Origin: Castanea sativa
Taxonomy: Eukaryota; Streptophyta; Magnoliopsida; Fagales; Fagaceae
Direction of reading: 5' to 3'
DNA length: 64,000 nucleotides
Assembly: GCF_040712315.1 (NCBI RefSeq)
Contig: NC_134014.1
Location: 10,138,244 to 10,202,243, forward strand
The translations under genes and the position numbers were made by a program. Shown in pieces: positions 22,883 to 34,229 of the stretch. Under the pieces are notes generated by a model. The model was not told where the DNA came from. It saw only the letters and a program-made list of their open reading frames with translations, and made no database searches. Within the stretch, counting starts at the first letter, position 1. Every line of letters starts with the position of its first letter.

Positions 22883-23447
22883 GGTGACAATTCGTGTTCA
22901 CGTGTTGGGTTCGTGTCATGTCAACTCATAAGTATTCAACTATATAAGTCAACACTAACCTGACATGTTTATTAAACAGGTCAAGATTCATCAACCCTAA
23001 CATGACACATTTATTAATCAGGTCAGTTGTGTCGACCTGTTTACCAAATTTTATCAAAATAAAAAAAAAATTATGAAAAAACAAACAAATAAATATTTTT
23101 AATATAAAATTCAAAACTAACGAGTAACTGCATCACAAATAATCATTCAAAACTAAAGTATGTCCCAATATCACAAATAATTAATTACAATATGTCAAAG
23201 AAAATAAACCATAACAACTAATAAGTTTATATACCTTGGGCTTAAAGGGTATATTAGTAAAATATTATTTAATTAAACGGGTCAAACGAGTCAAACGGGT
23301 TCCATGTGTTGAACACTAATCGAACCCGTTTATTAAATGGGTCAGTCGTGTCAACCCGAATATGACACAAACCCATTAAGCCTCAACCCATAAACTGCTA
23401 ATTTTGTGTCATGTCGGGTTCACGGGTCATGTCCAATTTCACTACCC
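22883..23447. mobile_element. hAT-like MITE
   Basis: It begins GGTGACAATTCGTGTTCACG and ends with GGTTCACGGGTCATGTCC..CACTACCC, partly inverted repeats rich in GGGTTCGTGTC-type subterminal motifs. TATATATA lies on both sides, compatible with an 8-bp TSD but weak because it is simple sequence. Confidence 0.6.
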
Positions 23448-23614
23448 ATATATATAGAACATATCATGTGAATATTTATTTCAAAGAATTATTATAAACA
23501 AATCATGTGAAATATATGTAGATTTCATGTAAAGACTAATTATAAACAAATCATGTGAAATATATAAATTTAAATATGTATAACTAACATGTGAGTATAA
23601 TATTTATTACATAC

Positions 23615-23818
23615 CTAACAATCATTTTCGATGTGTTTGATAAGCTTCTCGATGAAAATATGCCTTTTTTGAGGTCCAAGTTCTATAACATCAACCATGA
23701 GTTTCCCTTTAGCATCTTCATCTGCACCTCTACCACCCACCATGAACATCGAACAAAGGTGAAGTAATTCTCTCACAAGTGGGTGGTTTCTGAATTGAAG
23801 CCTGAAAGTGCACTTAGC
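23615..23818 (-). pseudogene. Orphan coding-like fragment, possibly a terminal exon
   Basis: On the minus strand an open frame, preceded by a CACTTTCAG acceptor-like sequence, reads LQFRNHPLVRELLHLCSMF followed by a hydrophilic stretch and ends IEKLIKHIENDC before a stop. The composition is protein-like and unlike neighbouring AT-rich noise. I do not recognise the family. No convincing upstream exon was found; a second minus-strand frame at 24392-24601 is possible but unsupported. It may be a gene relic or a captured exon. Confidence 0.4.
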
Positions 23819-25473
23819 CTAATTATTAGATGTTTTAGTCTTTTAGACCCCAATTTTAATTTTGGTTAATTAATTTTAGGCTAAACACAATTAAAGCAAA
23901 ATACACATAATTTGCCAATTAAGAAATCGAACCACCAAACAATTGCATGGATGTACATATAATTGAATAATGCAATGATGTAAAGGGCAATTAGGAAAAA
24001 GATGAAAACCCAAGATAATACATAATGTGCTATCGAAGATGAAAACTGGAAAATTTGGCATAAATTTGAGTCCTCTAAGTTTTAGCTACAAAATAAGTGT
24101 GAATAAAATCTGCATCAGGATTAAGTTAATGCTTCTAATTTGAGTATGATAATTAGTTTGAGAATACTTTTGGTCCCTATAATTTGAGTATGAGAAAATC
24201 TGCATCAGGATTAAAATGGTGTTGAGTAGATACAAGTATAGGCTAGTAGCTATAGCCTATAATTTGAGTACGAGAATTAGTTTGAGAATTACGAAAGCTA
24301 TTACAAACCCATGGGTAAAACTCACCCATTGAAAACCAGTTTGTAAAGGGAGGGTGCCCAAGAGCTTATAAACACATGTTTAAGCTTATACTTAAGTAAT
24401 GTAGGACACTAAGGTCATAACAAAAACCATCTCTAGGATCATTACCCAAATCGAACCATCACTAATTTCAAATATCAAGTAACAAATGGCAATCAGAATA
24501 TTTTTGTGTCGCGAAACCTCTCCATCACGTTGACTCGGCCAATACTCTAATTGTGAAGCATCTAAAATTACTTTGATGGCTAGAGAATCATCCCTGCCCA
24601 ACTGTGTTGCCTGTAAATCGTGGCATTACCAGCTATTCTTCCGGTAAGCCGGTATGCATTTGGGTCATCTAACTACTCCACCTCTGCCATAAGAGAAGAA
24701 ATTAGGGTTAGGGTTAGGGACTTTTGGGGGTTTAAGGATGAGTACGAGAGTGAAAATGTGCATTGTGGTTGGGGTTCTTTACATGGATCCATATTTTCAC
24801 TACTCACAACTCGCGGCAAACATTGTGATATTTTTTGGGGCATTAGCATTTTTTTTTTCTTCTTCTCATTGGGGTGGGAACCAATTTTCACTACCAATTT
24901 TACAATTTTTTTTTTTTCTATTTTGAGTAAGAGGGGTCTATTTTGCCACACTGATGCATATGGCCTGAATAGTCAAGCTAGAAACGGTGACGAGCTAGCC
25001 CAAGCCTATCTTAGAATACCATGCGGAGACCCATTGTAGCCAGCCTAATCTATTGTTCAATTTGGGCTACATGGATCATCCTTCAAATAAGCATTACCCT
25101 CACCCAGCCATCTTGGACATGTTCGAAAATTTTACAACTCAAATCCAGTACTAAAATATGCATTAAGTGAAAAAGAAAAAAGGAAGGCAAAAATGTAAAA
25201 CTAACCCTCTAACTTTCACTATTTTTCATTTCAGTCCTCTAGTTTTCATTTTTGTCAATTGAGTCATCTAACTTTCAATTTTTTGTCAATTCAAGGCTCC
25301 GTTACTGTTCGGTTACTGCTGCCGTCAGACCCACTAAAACGACGCCGTTTTAGTTGTGTTTTTTTTAAAAAAATTCGGAATTAAAATAAGAAAAATCAGG
25401 AAAAAAAAATTAAGGGGAACGACTACGCAAAATCCCTAACCCGTGAAAGTTTGAGAAAGAGAGAGAGTGAGCC

Positions 25474-25504
<31 letters not shown>

Positions 25505-25509
25505 CGGTG

Positions 25510-25634
25510 ATGTATTTGCCAACGGCGCCGATGGTGTACGCGGTGGTGCCAGATCTGGAGGTGGTGTACAATCCGGACATACCGAGCTACCAGCCTTACG
25601 TGTACGGCCAGTGCGTGTCGCCGGCGCTGATACC
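25510..25634 (+). pseudogene. Captured 5' fragment of an inter-alpha-trypsin-inhibitor heavy chain-like (VIT/vWA) gene
   Basis: The frame from ATG 25510 gives YLPTAPMVYAVVPDLEVV..NPDIPSYQPYV.G.C..PALIP, which I recognise as the N-terminal region of plant proteins related to inter-alpha-trypsin inhibitor heavy chains. Similarity stops after LIP, before the VIT domain itself. The frame continues out of register into the SMC4 piece, giving a chimeric frame to 25788. It is a fragment held within Mutator TIRs and cannot supply the parent function. Confidence 0.72.
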
Positions 25635-25657
25635 TAGGGGAATCGGAGGACAAAGTG

Positions 25658-26005
25658 ATGGCGGACGGGTCTGGCTCGGCGGAGCGGAGATCCGGAGCAG
25701 GTCCGAGACTATTCATCAAAGAGATGGTGATGCGAAACTTCAAGTCCTACGCTGGCGAACAACGTGTCTGTCCTTTCCACAAGGTTAGGGTTTTTCCCTC
25801 CTGTTTGGATGCCGAGAAAAATTGAGTGGAAAGTTTTGAAAAAAAAAATAATAATTCAAAATTTCATTGAATTTTGAAATATTTTTGGCTTGTTTTGTTT
25901 GTTTGGGACAATTAGAGCTTTTCAGCAGTGGTTGGACCGAATGGGAGTGGGAAAAGCAATGTGATTGATGTAATGCTTTTTGTATTTGGAAAGCGAGCGA
26001 AACAG
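25658..26005 (+). pseudogene. SMC4: Captured SMC4 N-terminal fragment (Walker A region)
   Basis: Two exons, 25658-25783 and 25916-26005, separated by a 132-bp GT-AG intron, join to 72 codons. Exon 1 reads PRLFIKEMVMRNFKSYAGEQ and exon 2 SFSAVVGPNGSGKSNVIDVM, containing the GPNGSGKS Walker A motif of condensin subunit SMC4. A GT donor follows the KRAKQ end, but the next exon is missing. SMC4 proteins are over 1,200 residues, so this is a short capture including its intron, hence taken from genomic DNA. Preservation suggests recent acquisition. Transcription is unknown. Confidence 0.88.
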
Positions 26006-26369
26006 GTTAACCTAAACATGGGTTTCCTCACAAGAAATCCTTCAAGAAATCCCTTGCCTCCTTCGAAATCCCACCTGGAATTTTGGGCAATACAATCTCT
26101 GTATCCAACTCTTCCTCTCTTCGAAATCCCACCTGGACATCATTCCCCTTAATGTTTTTTTTTTTTCTGCTTTTCTTATTTTAATTCCGAATTAAAAAAA
26201 AAAACACACACACACACACACACACACAACCAAAACGGCGTCGTTTTAGTGGGTCTGACGGCAACAGTAACAGAACGGTAACAGAGCCTTGAATTGACAA
26301 AAAAATTGAAAGTTAGAGGACTAAAATGAGAAACAATAAAAGTTAAATGGTCAGTTTTGCATTTTTGCC

Positions 26370-27331
26370 AAAAAGAACATGGTAAAATTTTATTTCCTTT
26401 TTGTTTTGTTGAAAAATGAACACGTATTTCAAATTACCATTTTAATACTTATTTATTTTTCTTTTGAGAATATATTTCGTACAATTTACAACAAAACTAG
26501 AAACAATTGAAAGCAATTTATACCTTGAAGCTTACTCCACGACTTATAGATATACACAAAAGGAATCGAAAGAGAAAGATAGAGAGTTTGTCTTTAGCTT
26601 CAAAAAAAAAAAAGAGAGGACAAAAAATGTGAAGGCAAAACGACTTTTTATATCCAAAAAAAAAAAAATTCTCCTATATAATGTCAGCGCTTGCCACATT
26701 ATCAATTTTTATTAATGTTAATATGATTGTATTCTTTTTTTCCTATTATTTTATAATTGTAAGAATAGACTCGTCAATTGTATTCAAATGCTTCTTCTTT
26801 AAATGTCAAAATTACAATTCGTCTTAATTGAGATTCATGTATTTGTCTCTCACCAAACTAGCATTTGATGTTATTATCCAGTGCGAGGACGTTTTTATAT
26901 TTTGTGTCCCATGTAATCCTACATAAATCTCGAAAATAAATGAATTGAAAAGATGGAAATAAATTAAATTAAAAAAATAAGGTATAAAAGCACGAGCATG
27001 TCACATGCTAATAAAGCTTTTTAAAACCCAACTACATTAAAGAATCTCTCATTATCATTGATTTTAATCTATACGAGTCTCTTTGCACATGTGTTGCATG
27101 TGCTTAGAAATTTTTCTATATTTTTTAAACAAATATTACTTTTCTTTTATCTCAATCTAGGGTTTATGTAGTCGAGAATGAGATTTGTGTGTTTTTTAAT
27201 AACTGATACACTTAGGTTTGTCATGAAATGTATGTGTTTGTGGGCATATTAAGTTAATTTTGGTACATCTCATTACACTCCTAAGTATTCACATCAATTA
27301 GTATATTGATTCTTAAAATATATATATAATA
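26370..27331. other. Intergenic region, no gene found
   Basis: AT-rich sequence with short A-runs. No sustained reading frame, repeat pair or RNA gene could be supported. Confidence 0.6.
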
Positions 27332-27796
27332 CTAGCCTTTGAGCACGCACTAAGAGCGTGCTTAGAGGCTCTTCTAATTTTTTAGGTAAAGACTAATAAT
27401 TTGCATCTTTTATAATTTAGAAATATTTTTTTTTTCAAACAAATAAAAATGTTAAACTTTAAAGATAAGCATTTATTGTAATTTCTTTTTTTAAGGTGAA
27501 GGAACAAAATCCTAAATTTTAAGAGTTTTTTTTTTTAAATTCAAAATGAAATTTGTTATTTGACATTTATGACCCTATTTTTAAATGAAGTTACCCTTCA
27601 TTAATGAGGGTATTTTTGAATCACATAAAACTCCTTTTTTTTAAGGATAATTACTATATGCTGCTAACCTTGCAGCTCGAATCTTTTTTTCCCTAGACCC
27701 CTAAGCACTTTGTACATGGAGATGTGTCAATTCAGTTTCAAAGCCTTTAATTAGTCCAGTTGAAAGTGTAGAATCCTCTTATATATATAGTATAGA
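27332..27796 (-). mobile_element. Small non-autonomous Helitron
   Basis: On the minus strand it starts TCTATACTATATATATAAG and ends CTAG. Just before the 3' end is a hairpin with arms AGCACGC and GCGTGCT. The flanking bases are A before the 5' TC and T after CTAG, the expected AT target with no duplication. These are the classical Helitron ends. The 465-bp body is non-coding. Confidence 0.82.
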
Positions 27797-28527
27797 TAAA
27801 AAAAATGTGTCAAATTTACCCAATTTTACCTAAAGTTTACTCACGTAATAAATAAGATTTCACAGTCTCAGATTTTGGGCCACTACTATCAAAAAAGAAA
27901 TTGAGCCCACTCAGACCCTTATCTAAAACGACAACGTTTTTTGCACATCTTTGAATAACGAAGACTTAATTTTTTTTTTTTCTATCAATGATTTTGCAAA
28001 GGAATTCGATCTCTGTTCCAGCCATCTCTCTGGTATTTTTTTTTTTTTTTTTTCTCTCAATGAATTAAAATTCTTAACTCTATTAGTTCAAATTTGTGTT
28101 ATAGGAATGTTATATACAGTATACTTATCAATCTATATTGTTTTAGGCTTTTAGATCAAAAGCCCTAGTTCACATGTCCTTTTTTATCAATTAGGTGACT
28201 TTCCTATTAAAGGGTTCGAATTTTTTCGAACCCAGATCTTCATTTCTGATTCAGAATACGAATTTTGGGATTTTGGTGGCACTGGGTTTGTTGATTTCGT
28301 AATTGGGATATGAATCGTGAGCTTTTTATGTAGTTGGGAATTCTGATTCTTTTGGATTGTGAATTTTGTTGGGATTGAATATTTGGCGATTTTGGTGAAC
28401 TGGGTTTTGTTGGATTGGAGCAGGAATTTTGAGACTCACCCTGTTGGGATTATGAATTTTTGTGTTTAGATGTTTTGGAATTGAAATTTTGGTGTTGGAG
28501 TTAGAACTGAAGTGTGTTTTTTTGACA

Positions 28528-29577
28528 ATGGAGGGTAATAAGGATGAAGCATTGAGATGTGTTCGTATTGCTGAAGAAGCAATTGCATCTGGTGATAAAG
28601 AGCGTGCGCTGAAATTTATTAAGATTGCGCAACGCTTAAACCAGAATTTGCCAGCAGATGAGCTTTTGTCTGCGTGTGAGAAGCTTGATTCGGGTTCTCC
28701 TGCGTCTTCTGCAGATAAAAAAGTTGTCACTGAGGATAAGAGTGAGTTTGGTCCGGCGAAATCTGATGAGGGATTAAATGGGGAGCGCAGTTATACTGAA
28801 GAACATGTTGAATTGATTAGGCAGATTAAGAGGAATAAGGATTATTATGATATTCTTGGAGTGGAAAAGAATTGTGCGGTTGAGGAGATTAGGAGGGCAT
28901 ATAGGAAGTTGTCATTGAAAGTTCATCCTGATAAGAATAAGGCTCCTGGTTCTGAAGAGGCATTTAAGAAAGTATGCAAGGCGTTCAAGTGTTTAAGTGT
29001 AAGTGATTCAAGGAGACAGTATGATCAGACAGGTTTGGTTGAGGAATTTGAGCACAACCAGCAATACAATGTTAGGCGGAGAAGGAGGAGAACGGCACAT
29101 GACTTGTTTGATGACGATATTGATCCTGATGAGATATTCAGGGCTTTTTTTGGTCAGGGAGACATGTTTCGAGGAAGCCGTGTTTATAGGACCAGAGGAA
29201 TGGATGGTCATCAGAGGGAGAATTTGCAACGAGGACCTAGTTTTTTTATCCTCCTTCAATTATTGCCATTTCTGATAATTTTCTTGCTTGCATATCTGCC
29301 GTTTTCCGAGCCCGACTATTCTTTGCATAAGAATTACTCTTACCAGATTCCTAAGATGACTGAAAAACATGAAGTGGAATTTTTTGTCAAATCATCAGCG
29401 TTTGAGAATAAATATCCTCTTGGAAGTCCTGCCCGAGATAACATTGAGGACAATGTGATCAGGGATTACAAAAATATGCTTGGCCGCTACTGTCACATGG
29501 AGCTCCAGAGGCATCATTGGAATAGAAATCTGCCAATTCCTCACTGTGATAAGCTACGTGACTTTGGAGTAGCGTGA
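28528..29577 (+). CDS. Chaperone protein DnaJ 49-like (type III J-protein, membrane anchored)
   Basis: A single-exon CDS of 349 residues, near the roughly 350-residue DnaJ49 family. Residues 1-50 form the conserved MEGNKDEALRCVRIAEEAI start; the J domain spans about 105-166 (YYDILGV..) with the HPD motif at 133-135 that stimulates Hsp70 ATPase. An arginine run lies at 183-188, one hydrophobic segment at about 239-257 (FFILLQLLPFLIIFLLAYLPF), then a C-terminal DUF1977-type domain ending PIPHCDKLRDFGV. Relatives (DNAJB12/14-like) sit in the ER membrane with the J domain facing the cytosol; this is family knowledge. The in-frame TTG/ATG codons upstream are rejected because similarity starts at MEGNKDEA. 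A GTAAAC right after the stop may open a 3' UTR intron. The gene looks intact. Confidence 0.95.
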   Translation: MEGNKDEALRCVRIAEEAIASGDKERALKFIKIAQRLNQNLPADELLSACEKLDSGSPASSADKKVVTEDKSEFGPAKSDEGLNGERSYTEEHVELIRQIKRNKDYYDILGVEKNCAVEEIRRAYRKLSLKVHPDKNKAPGSEEAFKKVCKAFKCLSVSDSRRQYDQTGLVEEFEHNQQYNVRRRRRRTAHDLFDDDIDPDEIFRAFFGQGDMFRGSRVYRTRGMDGHQRENLQRGPSFFILLQLLPFLIIFLLAYLPFSEPDYSLHKNYSYQIPKMTEKHEVEFFVKSSAFENKYPLGSPARDNIEDNVIRDYKNMLGRYCHMELQRHHWNRNLPIPHCDKLRDFGVA

Positions 29578-31010
29578 AGGTAAACTAAAGTGCTCTCTTT
29601 TCTGGGTGACAAATTGTTATATACTTATATTGTTATTAGTTCTGTGTTGTCAACTGTACATGTCTTGGTTTTGCTAAATTGTGGTGACTTTTTTCAAAAT
29701 TATCTGCACGAAGGGGACGTATGCTTTCTGCTGTCATATTGACAGCATGACTAAATTTATTCCCATATGGACAGCATAACTAAATTTACTTGACAGACAG
29801 AGTTATTTTAGAATTGATGTTCTCTTGAGTCAGATTTCTTTCCTATAATTTTGTTTTACTTATTTTTTTTTTTTTTTTTGTCTTTTTCCTGTCATACATT
29901 ATACACCTTCCACCTATGACTCAAACATAGGTTTTTGAAAATAAATAAAACTTGATAGGCACTATATTATGCCATGCTTCACATTAACATTTTTACTTCA
30001 TCCATTACCTTAATTTATCGGCAATGGCTGCCTCTTTCTACCCTGATTTGTGCATAATCAAGGCCAAGATAAAAATGGTTAATATTGTGGTTCTCCATAA
30101 GATATTTAATAGCCATTCTCAACCTAAATCATTTAGATACTAAGGTCTCTGTTGATTGTCTAAACATGGAACTGATCTAGTTTTATTAACTAAAATTATG
30201 TTGTTAATGAAGTAATTATACCATGGAGCTTGTTCTCCTTGGTGCTCGATATCAACCCTGATGAATTAAAACATTAAGGATCATTGTGAATTTATAACAA
30301 GTTTGAGTTACATGGTTTCCTGTCACTTAAGATTGCATTATGCATGTGTTAAATTTTCTTGTCATTTTGGGTGGTAAAATATTCTGCAAAAATTACATCT
30401 CTCTCTACACTGGTGTTAACAAATGGTGAATCTCCTGTGTGCTTGTGCTTGTAGGTATGATGATGTACCAGTTGAAATAATGCTTCCATTTGTTTTCTAA
30501 TTAGGATATATTGGTAAAATCTGGGAGAGAGCTTCAATGATAGTTTATGATGATGAGCCTGAACTCAATAGTAATGGTTGGTGGATGTGGATGTGGCTGA
30601 TCGTGGGGTTGTATTCCATGGATGTTACTGAGATTTCCTTCTTTATCTAAAGACCACTGTTTGGTCATGAATCAGTTCGCCAAGTGGTCCGGGATTGTTA
30701 TTTATGAGATTTTCAATACCCTTATCATGTCATGATACTATGCTCTTTAGGAAATGTGATACAGTAGTGCAATGTAAAAATTGTACACTCCTAGTAGACT
30801 GAGGATGGTTATAAAGAATAATGGAAGTCAAACAAGTGTTTTTTTTTGGGGGGGTCTGAATTTTCTCAGATTATGTTAAATGTACAAACATTTGATAGGT
30901 GTGCAGATATGCCCAAAACCTATGCATAGGCTTTCCTGAGCTTTTTGACATCTAAAGTTTCTGTTTTGTGGTTTAGCATTCTATTGAATCTATACAGAAG
31001 ATTCATTCAT

Positions 31011-31285
31011 GGAAACCATAATTCATCACAGTAGAGGCCCAATAAGAATTTTCATGGAAAGAGGCTGGGTAATTAAACAGAAGCCGATGAATAAGTTTTG
31101 AAAGTTAGGAAGTTTCCCTTTTGTGATTCATCTAAAAAAAGGTTTAGTATGCTATATCGAAGATGCGCATGTGAAAAGAATGACATGGAAACCATAATTC
31201 ATCGCAGTAGATGCTCTTCACAAGAACTTTAATGGAGAGAGGCTGGGTAATTAAGCAGAGGCCCATGAACTGAATTTGACAATAG
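31011..31285 (+). repeat. Degenerate tandem duplication, period about 176 bp
   Basis: GGAAACCATAATTCATC at 31011 recurs at 31187, and both copies later contain AGAGGCTGGGTAATTAA. The two copies diverge in between. Confidence 0.75.
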
Positions 31286-32975
31286 AGGATTGACCCTAAG
31301 ATTCTTCGGCTTGGTTTAACTATTTAAGTTTTTTTTTTTTTTTCTTGGCTGAATGGTTTAACTATTTAAGTTAGTAACTCTTAAAACAGATAGTATATGT
31401 CTAACTATTTAAGTTACAACTCTTAAAACATATACTATATGTCTGTGTCAACTTATCTTTTAACAGAGGTGTTAGAAGGATCAAATCTTGTCTACACTAA
31501 AAAATGAAGGGAGATGATCATTTCTTATTGTGTATCCCATAAGTCCAACATATCTTTAAAGGTTTATTAGGGATTGAATTGAAGGTTTTGAGGAAAGGAA
31601 GGGTACTGTCCTTTATTGTGTGTCCATATGTACAATTGACCTCTAGTAGACCAAAAAAGATAATCTTAAGAGATGCTCATATGTGTGTGTGTATATATAT
31701 ATATTAAAGAATATAATACTAAGAGAGAGTATAGCCCAACATGCCTTGAAAGTAATCACATTTACTAGTCATTAATGAGATTGTAAGCTATACACTCTTA
31801 ATTAGTTTGACTTCTATGGACTTTATGCATATAAGTTGGATGTTCCTTATTTTGTTGACAATTGATCACTTTTCAAGAAGTTTGTCTTAGCGCAACAAGA
31901 TACAAGAAACATAGAGACACAAAATATTACCTATGTTACCTTGCAAGTCATTATTTGGGTCCTCAAATCAATAAAAAAAAATCTTATGATTTCACATAAT
32001 TCTTACTCACATGATAATATTTATGGTAAGTTTAAACATATGACTAAAAAGACACTCGAAAAAGAGTGAAAACAAATATAGATTTTAATAATCATAATTG
32101 ATAATGTCTCATACGATTAAATGAAATACTTGGGTTTGAATCTCATTTAGACCAAGAAAAACACATTGGTGTCTTTTTCTTTTCTTTTTTTGTCTTAATT
32201 TAATAGTAAAGAACGATCATTATAAAGTAGATATCATAAGGTTTTATTCTTATCGGAAAAAAAAAAAAACCACGCACACACTTTTGAATTAAAACAATTA
32301 AGTCTACAAAGGAAAATATTTTCTTTTCCTTTTCCTTACTCTTAAGATCCAGACTTTTCCATTTTTGTTTACTTGGCTTCATACTCTGTTTCAAAAAGTC
32401 TAGAGGCACGTAAAATTTATCTAAAAAGCATTGAATCATTTTGTTGTTGTATTTTAGTGAGACTAAAGTAGACTGAATGGTAAAGTGATTATGATTTTTG
32501 GGTGGCTGGATTGAGATTTAATGGAAGAAGAAGAAGAAGAAAAAGTTTTAAATGCTTTCTTAACCTTTTTTTTGTATTTAATCAATTGATAGAAGAAAAA
32601 AGTTAATTTGGAATTCAATTGCTCTAATACAATACCGTATATTACACCAATCACGATCCCCCTAGTAAACTCATTCTATTTACACTAGAGAGGAGGGAAG
32701 AGAAGAGAAAAGAAAAGAACTATGAAAGTGAAAGATAAGAAAACAAAAAGAGAGGATAGGAGAAATGTTTCTCTATGTGTTTAGAGGTAAAAAATGAGAA
32801 GAAAATAAATAATGGAAAATAAATAAAATATTTAAAAATTAGTTTATTGTTTTATCTTTATAAATTAGAAATTTATATTTATATTTAAATATGAGAACAT
32901 AAAAAAATTTCTAAAAATTATAAAACTGATTTTATGAATTAATTAAACATTCCCTTCTCTTCAAGTTTCTTTTCT

Positions 32976-32978
<3 letters not shown>

Positions 32979-33061
<83 letters not shown>
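32979..33061 (+). repeat. (TA)n microsatellite followed by poly(T)
   Basis: About 56 bases of alternating TA followed by about 26 T. Simple sequence; the peptide frames across it are noise. Confidence 0.95.
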
Positions 33062-33065
<4 letters not shown>

Positions 33066-33281
33066 CTAAAACTTGTACACCTGTCCGCCCTACCAAACAA
33101 AAGCCTAGTAGTGTGAGTTAGTATATCAACCTCCAAATGACACGCGGATGCCAGATGCAAGAGAAGAGAGACTGATGACAGATCACTGATGTCATGTGAG
33201 CCTCGGGGGAGATATATTTTTCATATTTTAATCATGAAGAATATGAGTCATGCTCATGCATTGTGGGTGGGAAGTGGGATT

Positions 33282-34229
33282 TTTTTAAAAAAAATAACTA
33301 TAAAATTCAAATTATTTTATTAGTTAGCAACATTTTCAAATTATTTAGGTATCTAACAATTCGAGTCTGTTAAACTCGATTTCACTATAGCCAATCGAGT
33401 TTAAGAGACTCGATTTCTGTGTTCTGGCAAAGCTAAGGTGGACTAAAAGACCCACGTGGAACTCAAGTTTTTAAGACTCGATTTCCCATTCACCATCTTC
33501 TTCCTTTGTCCTTTTCTCTTTCTTTTTTCTTTTTTTCCTCCATCTGCCGTCTCACCCCCTTCTTCCAAGCCCCCAAAAACCCAAGTCAGTTCTTCCTTCT
33601 TCATCTAAATCCATTTCTCAAAATCCCAACCCAAATCACGATCTCAATTGGAGCAAAATCCAAACCCCACATCTAAATCCATTTCTCAAAATCCCAAACC
33701 TATTTCTCAAAATCCCAAACCCAAATCACGATCTCAATCGGAGCAAAAATCCAAACCCAAAAATCACAATTTTGGCACCGGAGCGCCATTGGTTTATCTC
33801 TCGATTCGTTTTCTGTTTTTTCTGGGTTCGTCTATCTCAGATGGAATATTTTCTATTGTGGGTTTGTGTTTTCTGGGTCTGTTAGTGTTTTCTAGGTTGA
33901 TTAACTGGGTTTTTTTTTCTTTTTCTTTTTTGGTTAGTCTGCTTGTGTTTTCTGGGTTGTTGTTCTAGTTTTTTGCGTTGGTTTGTGTTCAATCTTTTCT
34001 GGGTTGCTACATTTTCTGGTTTCTGGGTTGCATTTTTTGGTTGGGGAACTCGAGTTCCACGTGGATTTTTTTAATCCACATCAACTACGCACCTAATGGA
34101 AATCGAGTCTTTAAAACTCAATTTGCTACAGTAAAATCGAGTCTAACAGACTAGAATTTTTAGATACCTAAATAGTTTGGAATCGTTGCTAATTAATAGT
34201 TTGGCTTTTACAGTTATTTTCAAAAAAAA
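33282..34229. mobile_element. Long-TIR element, probably Mutator-like
   Basis: The left arm (33282 to about 33490) and the right arm (about 34040 to 34229) are inverted repeats over roughly 170-190 bases, sharing AATTATTTAGGTATCTAACA-like, CTCGATTT and CCACGTGGA blocks. The central 500 bases are less AT-rich, with CCCAAATCACGATCTCAAT repeated, and hold a weak open frame (33648-33968) I cannot assign. Arm length suggests a MULE; no TSD could be fixed. Confidence 0.65.

Larger units (their letters stand above)
25186..26369 (+). mobile_element. Pack-MULE carrying fragments of two host genes
   Basis: Long terminal inverted repeats (about 25186-25360 and 26222-26369) start GGCAAAAATGTAAAACTAAC and match over roughly 150 bases, including an ACGACGCCGTTTT block. 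Flanks AAAAAGGAA and AAAAAGAAC resemble a 9-bp Mutator TSD with one slip. Inside, GC-rich sequence carries a fragment of a VIT/vWA-domain gene (25510-25634) and an SMC4 fragment with its intron (25658-26005). No transposase is encoded. GC-rich captured cargo between MULE TIRs is the definition of a Pack-MULE. Confidence 0.88.
29578..33281. other. Intergenic region after DnaJ gene
   Basis: Probably begins with the DnaJ 3' UTR and a possible intron 29580-30454. Beyond that are a degenerate direct repeat (31011-31285), T-runs and an (AT)n tract. No further protein gene is supported. Confidence 0.6.

Noticed and set aside
24703..24720. Short TTAGGG-like repeats as possible interstitial telomere
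   Set aside because: Fewer than three units, and plant telomeres are TTTAGGG.
24620..25039. Frame of 139 codons beginning MALPAILPVSRYAF
   Set aside because: Contains poly-F from T-runs and no recognisable domain; the opposite strand is equally open.
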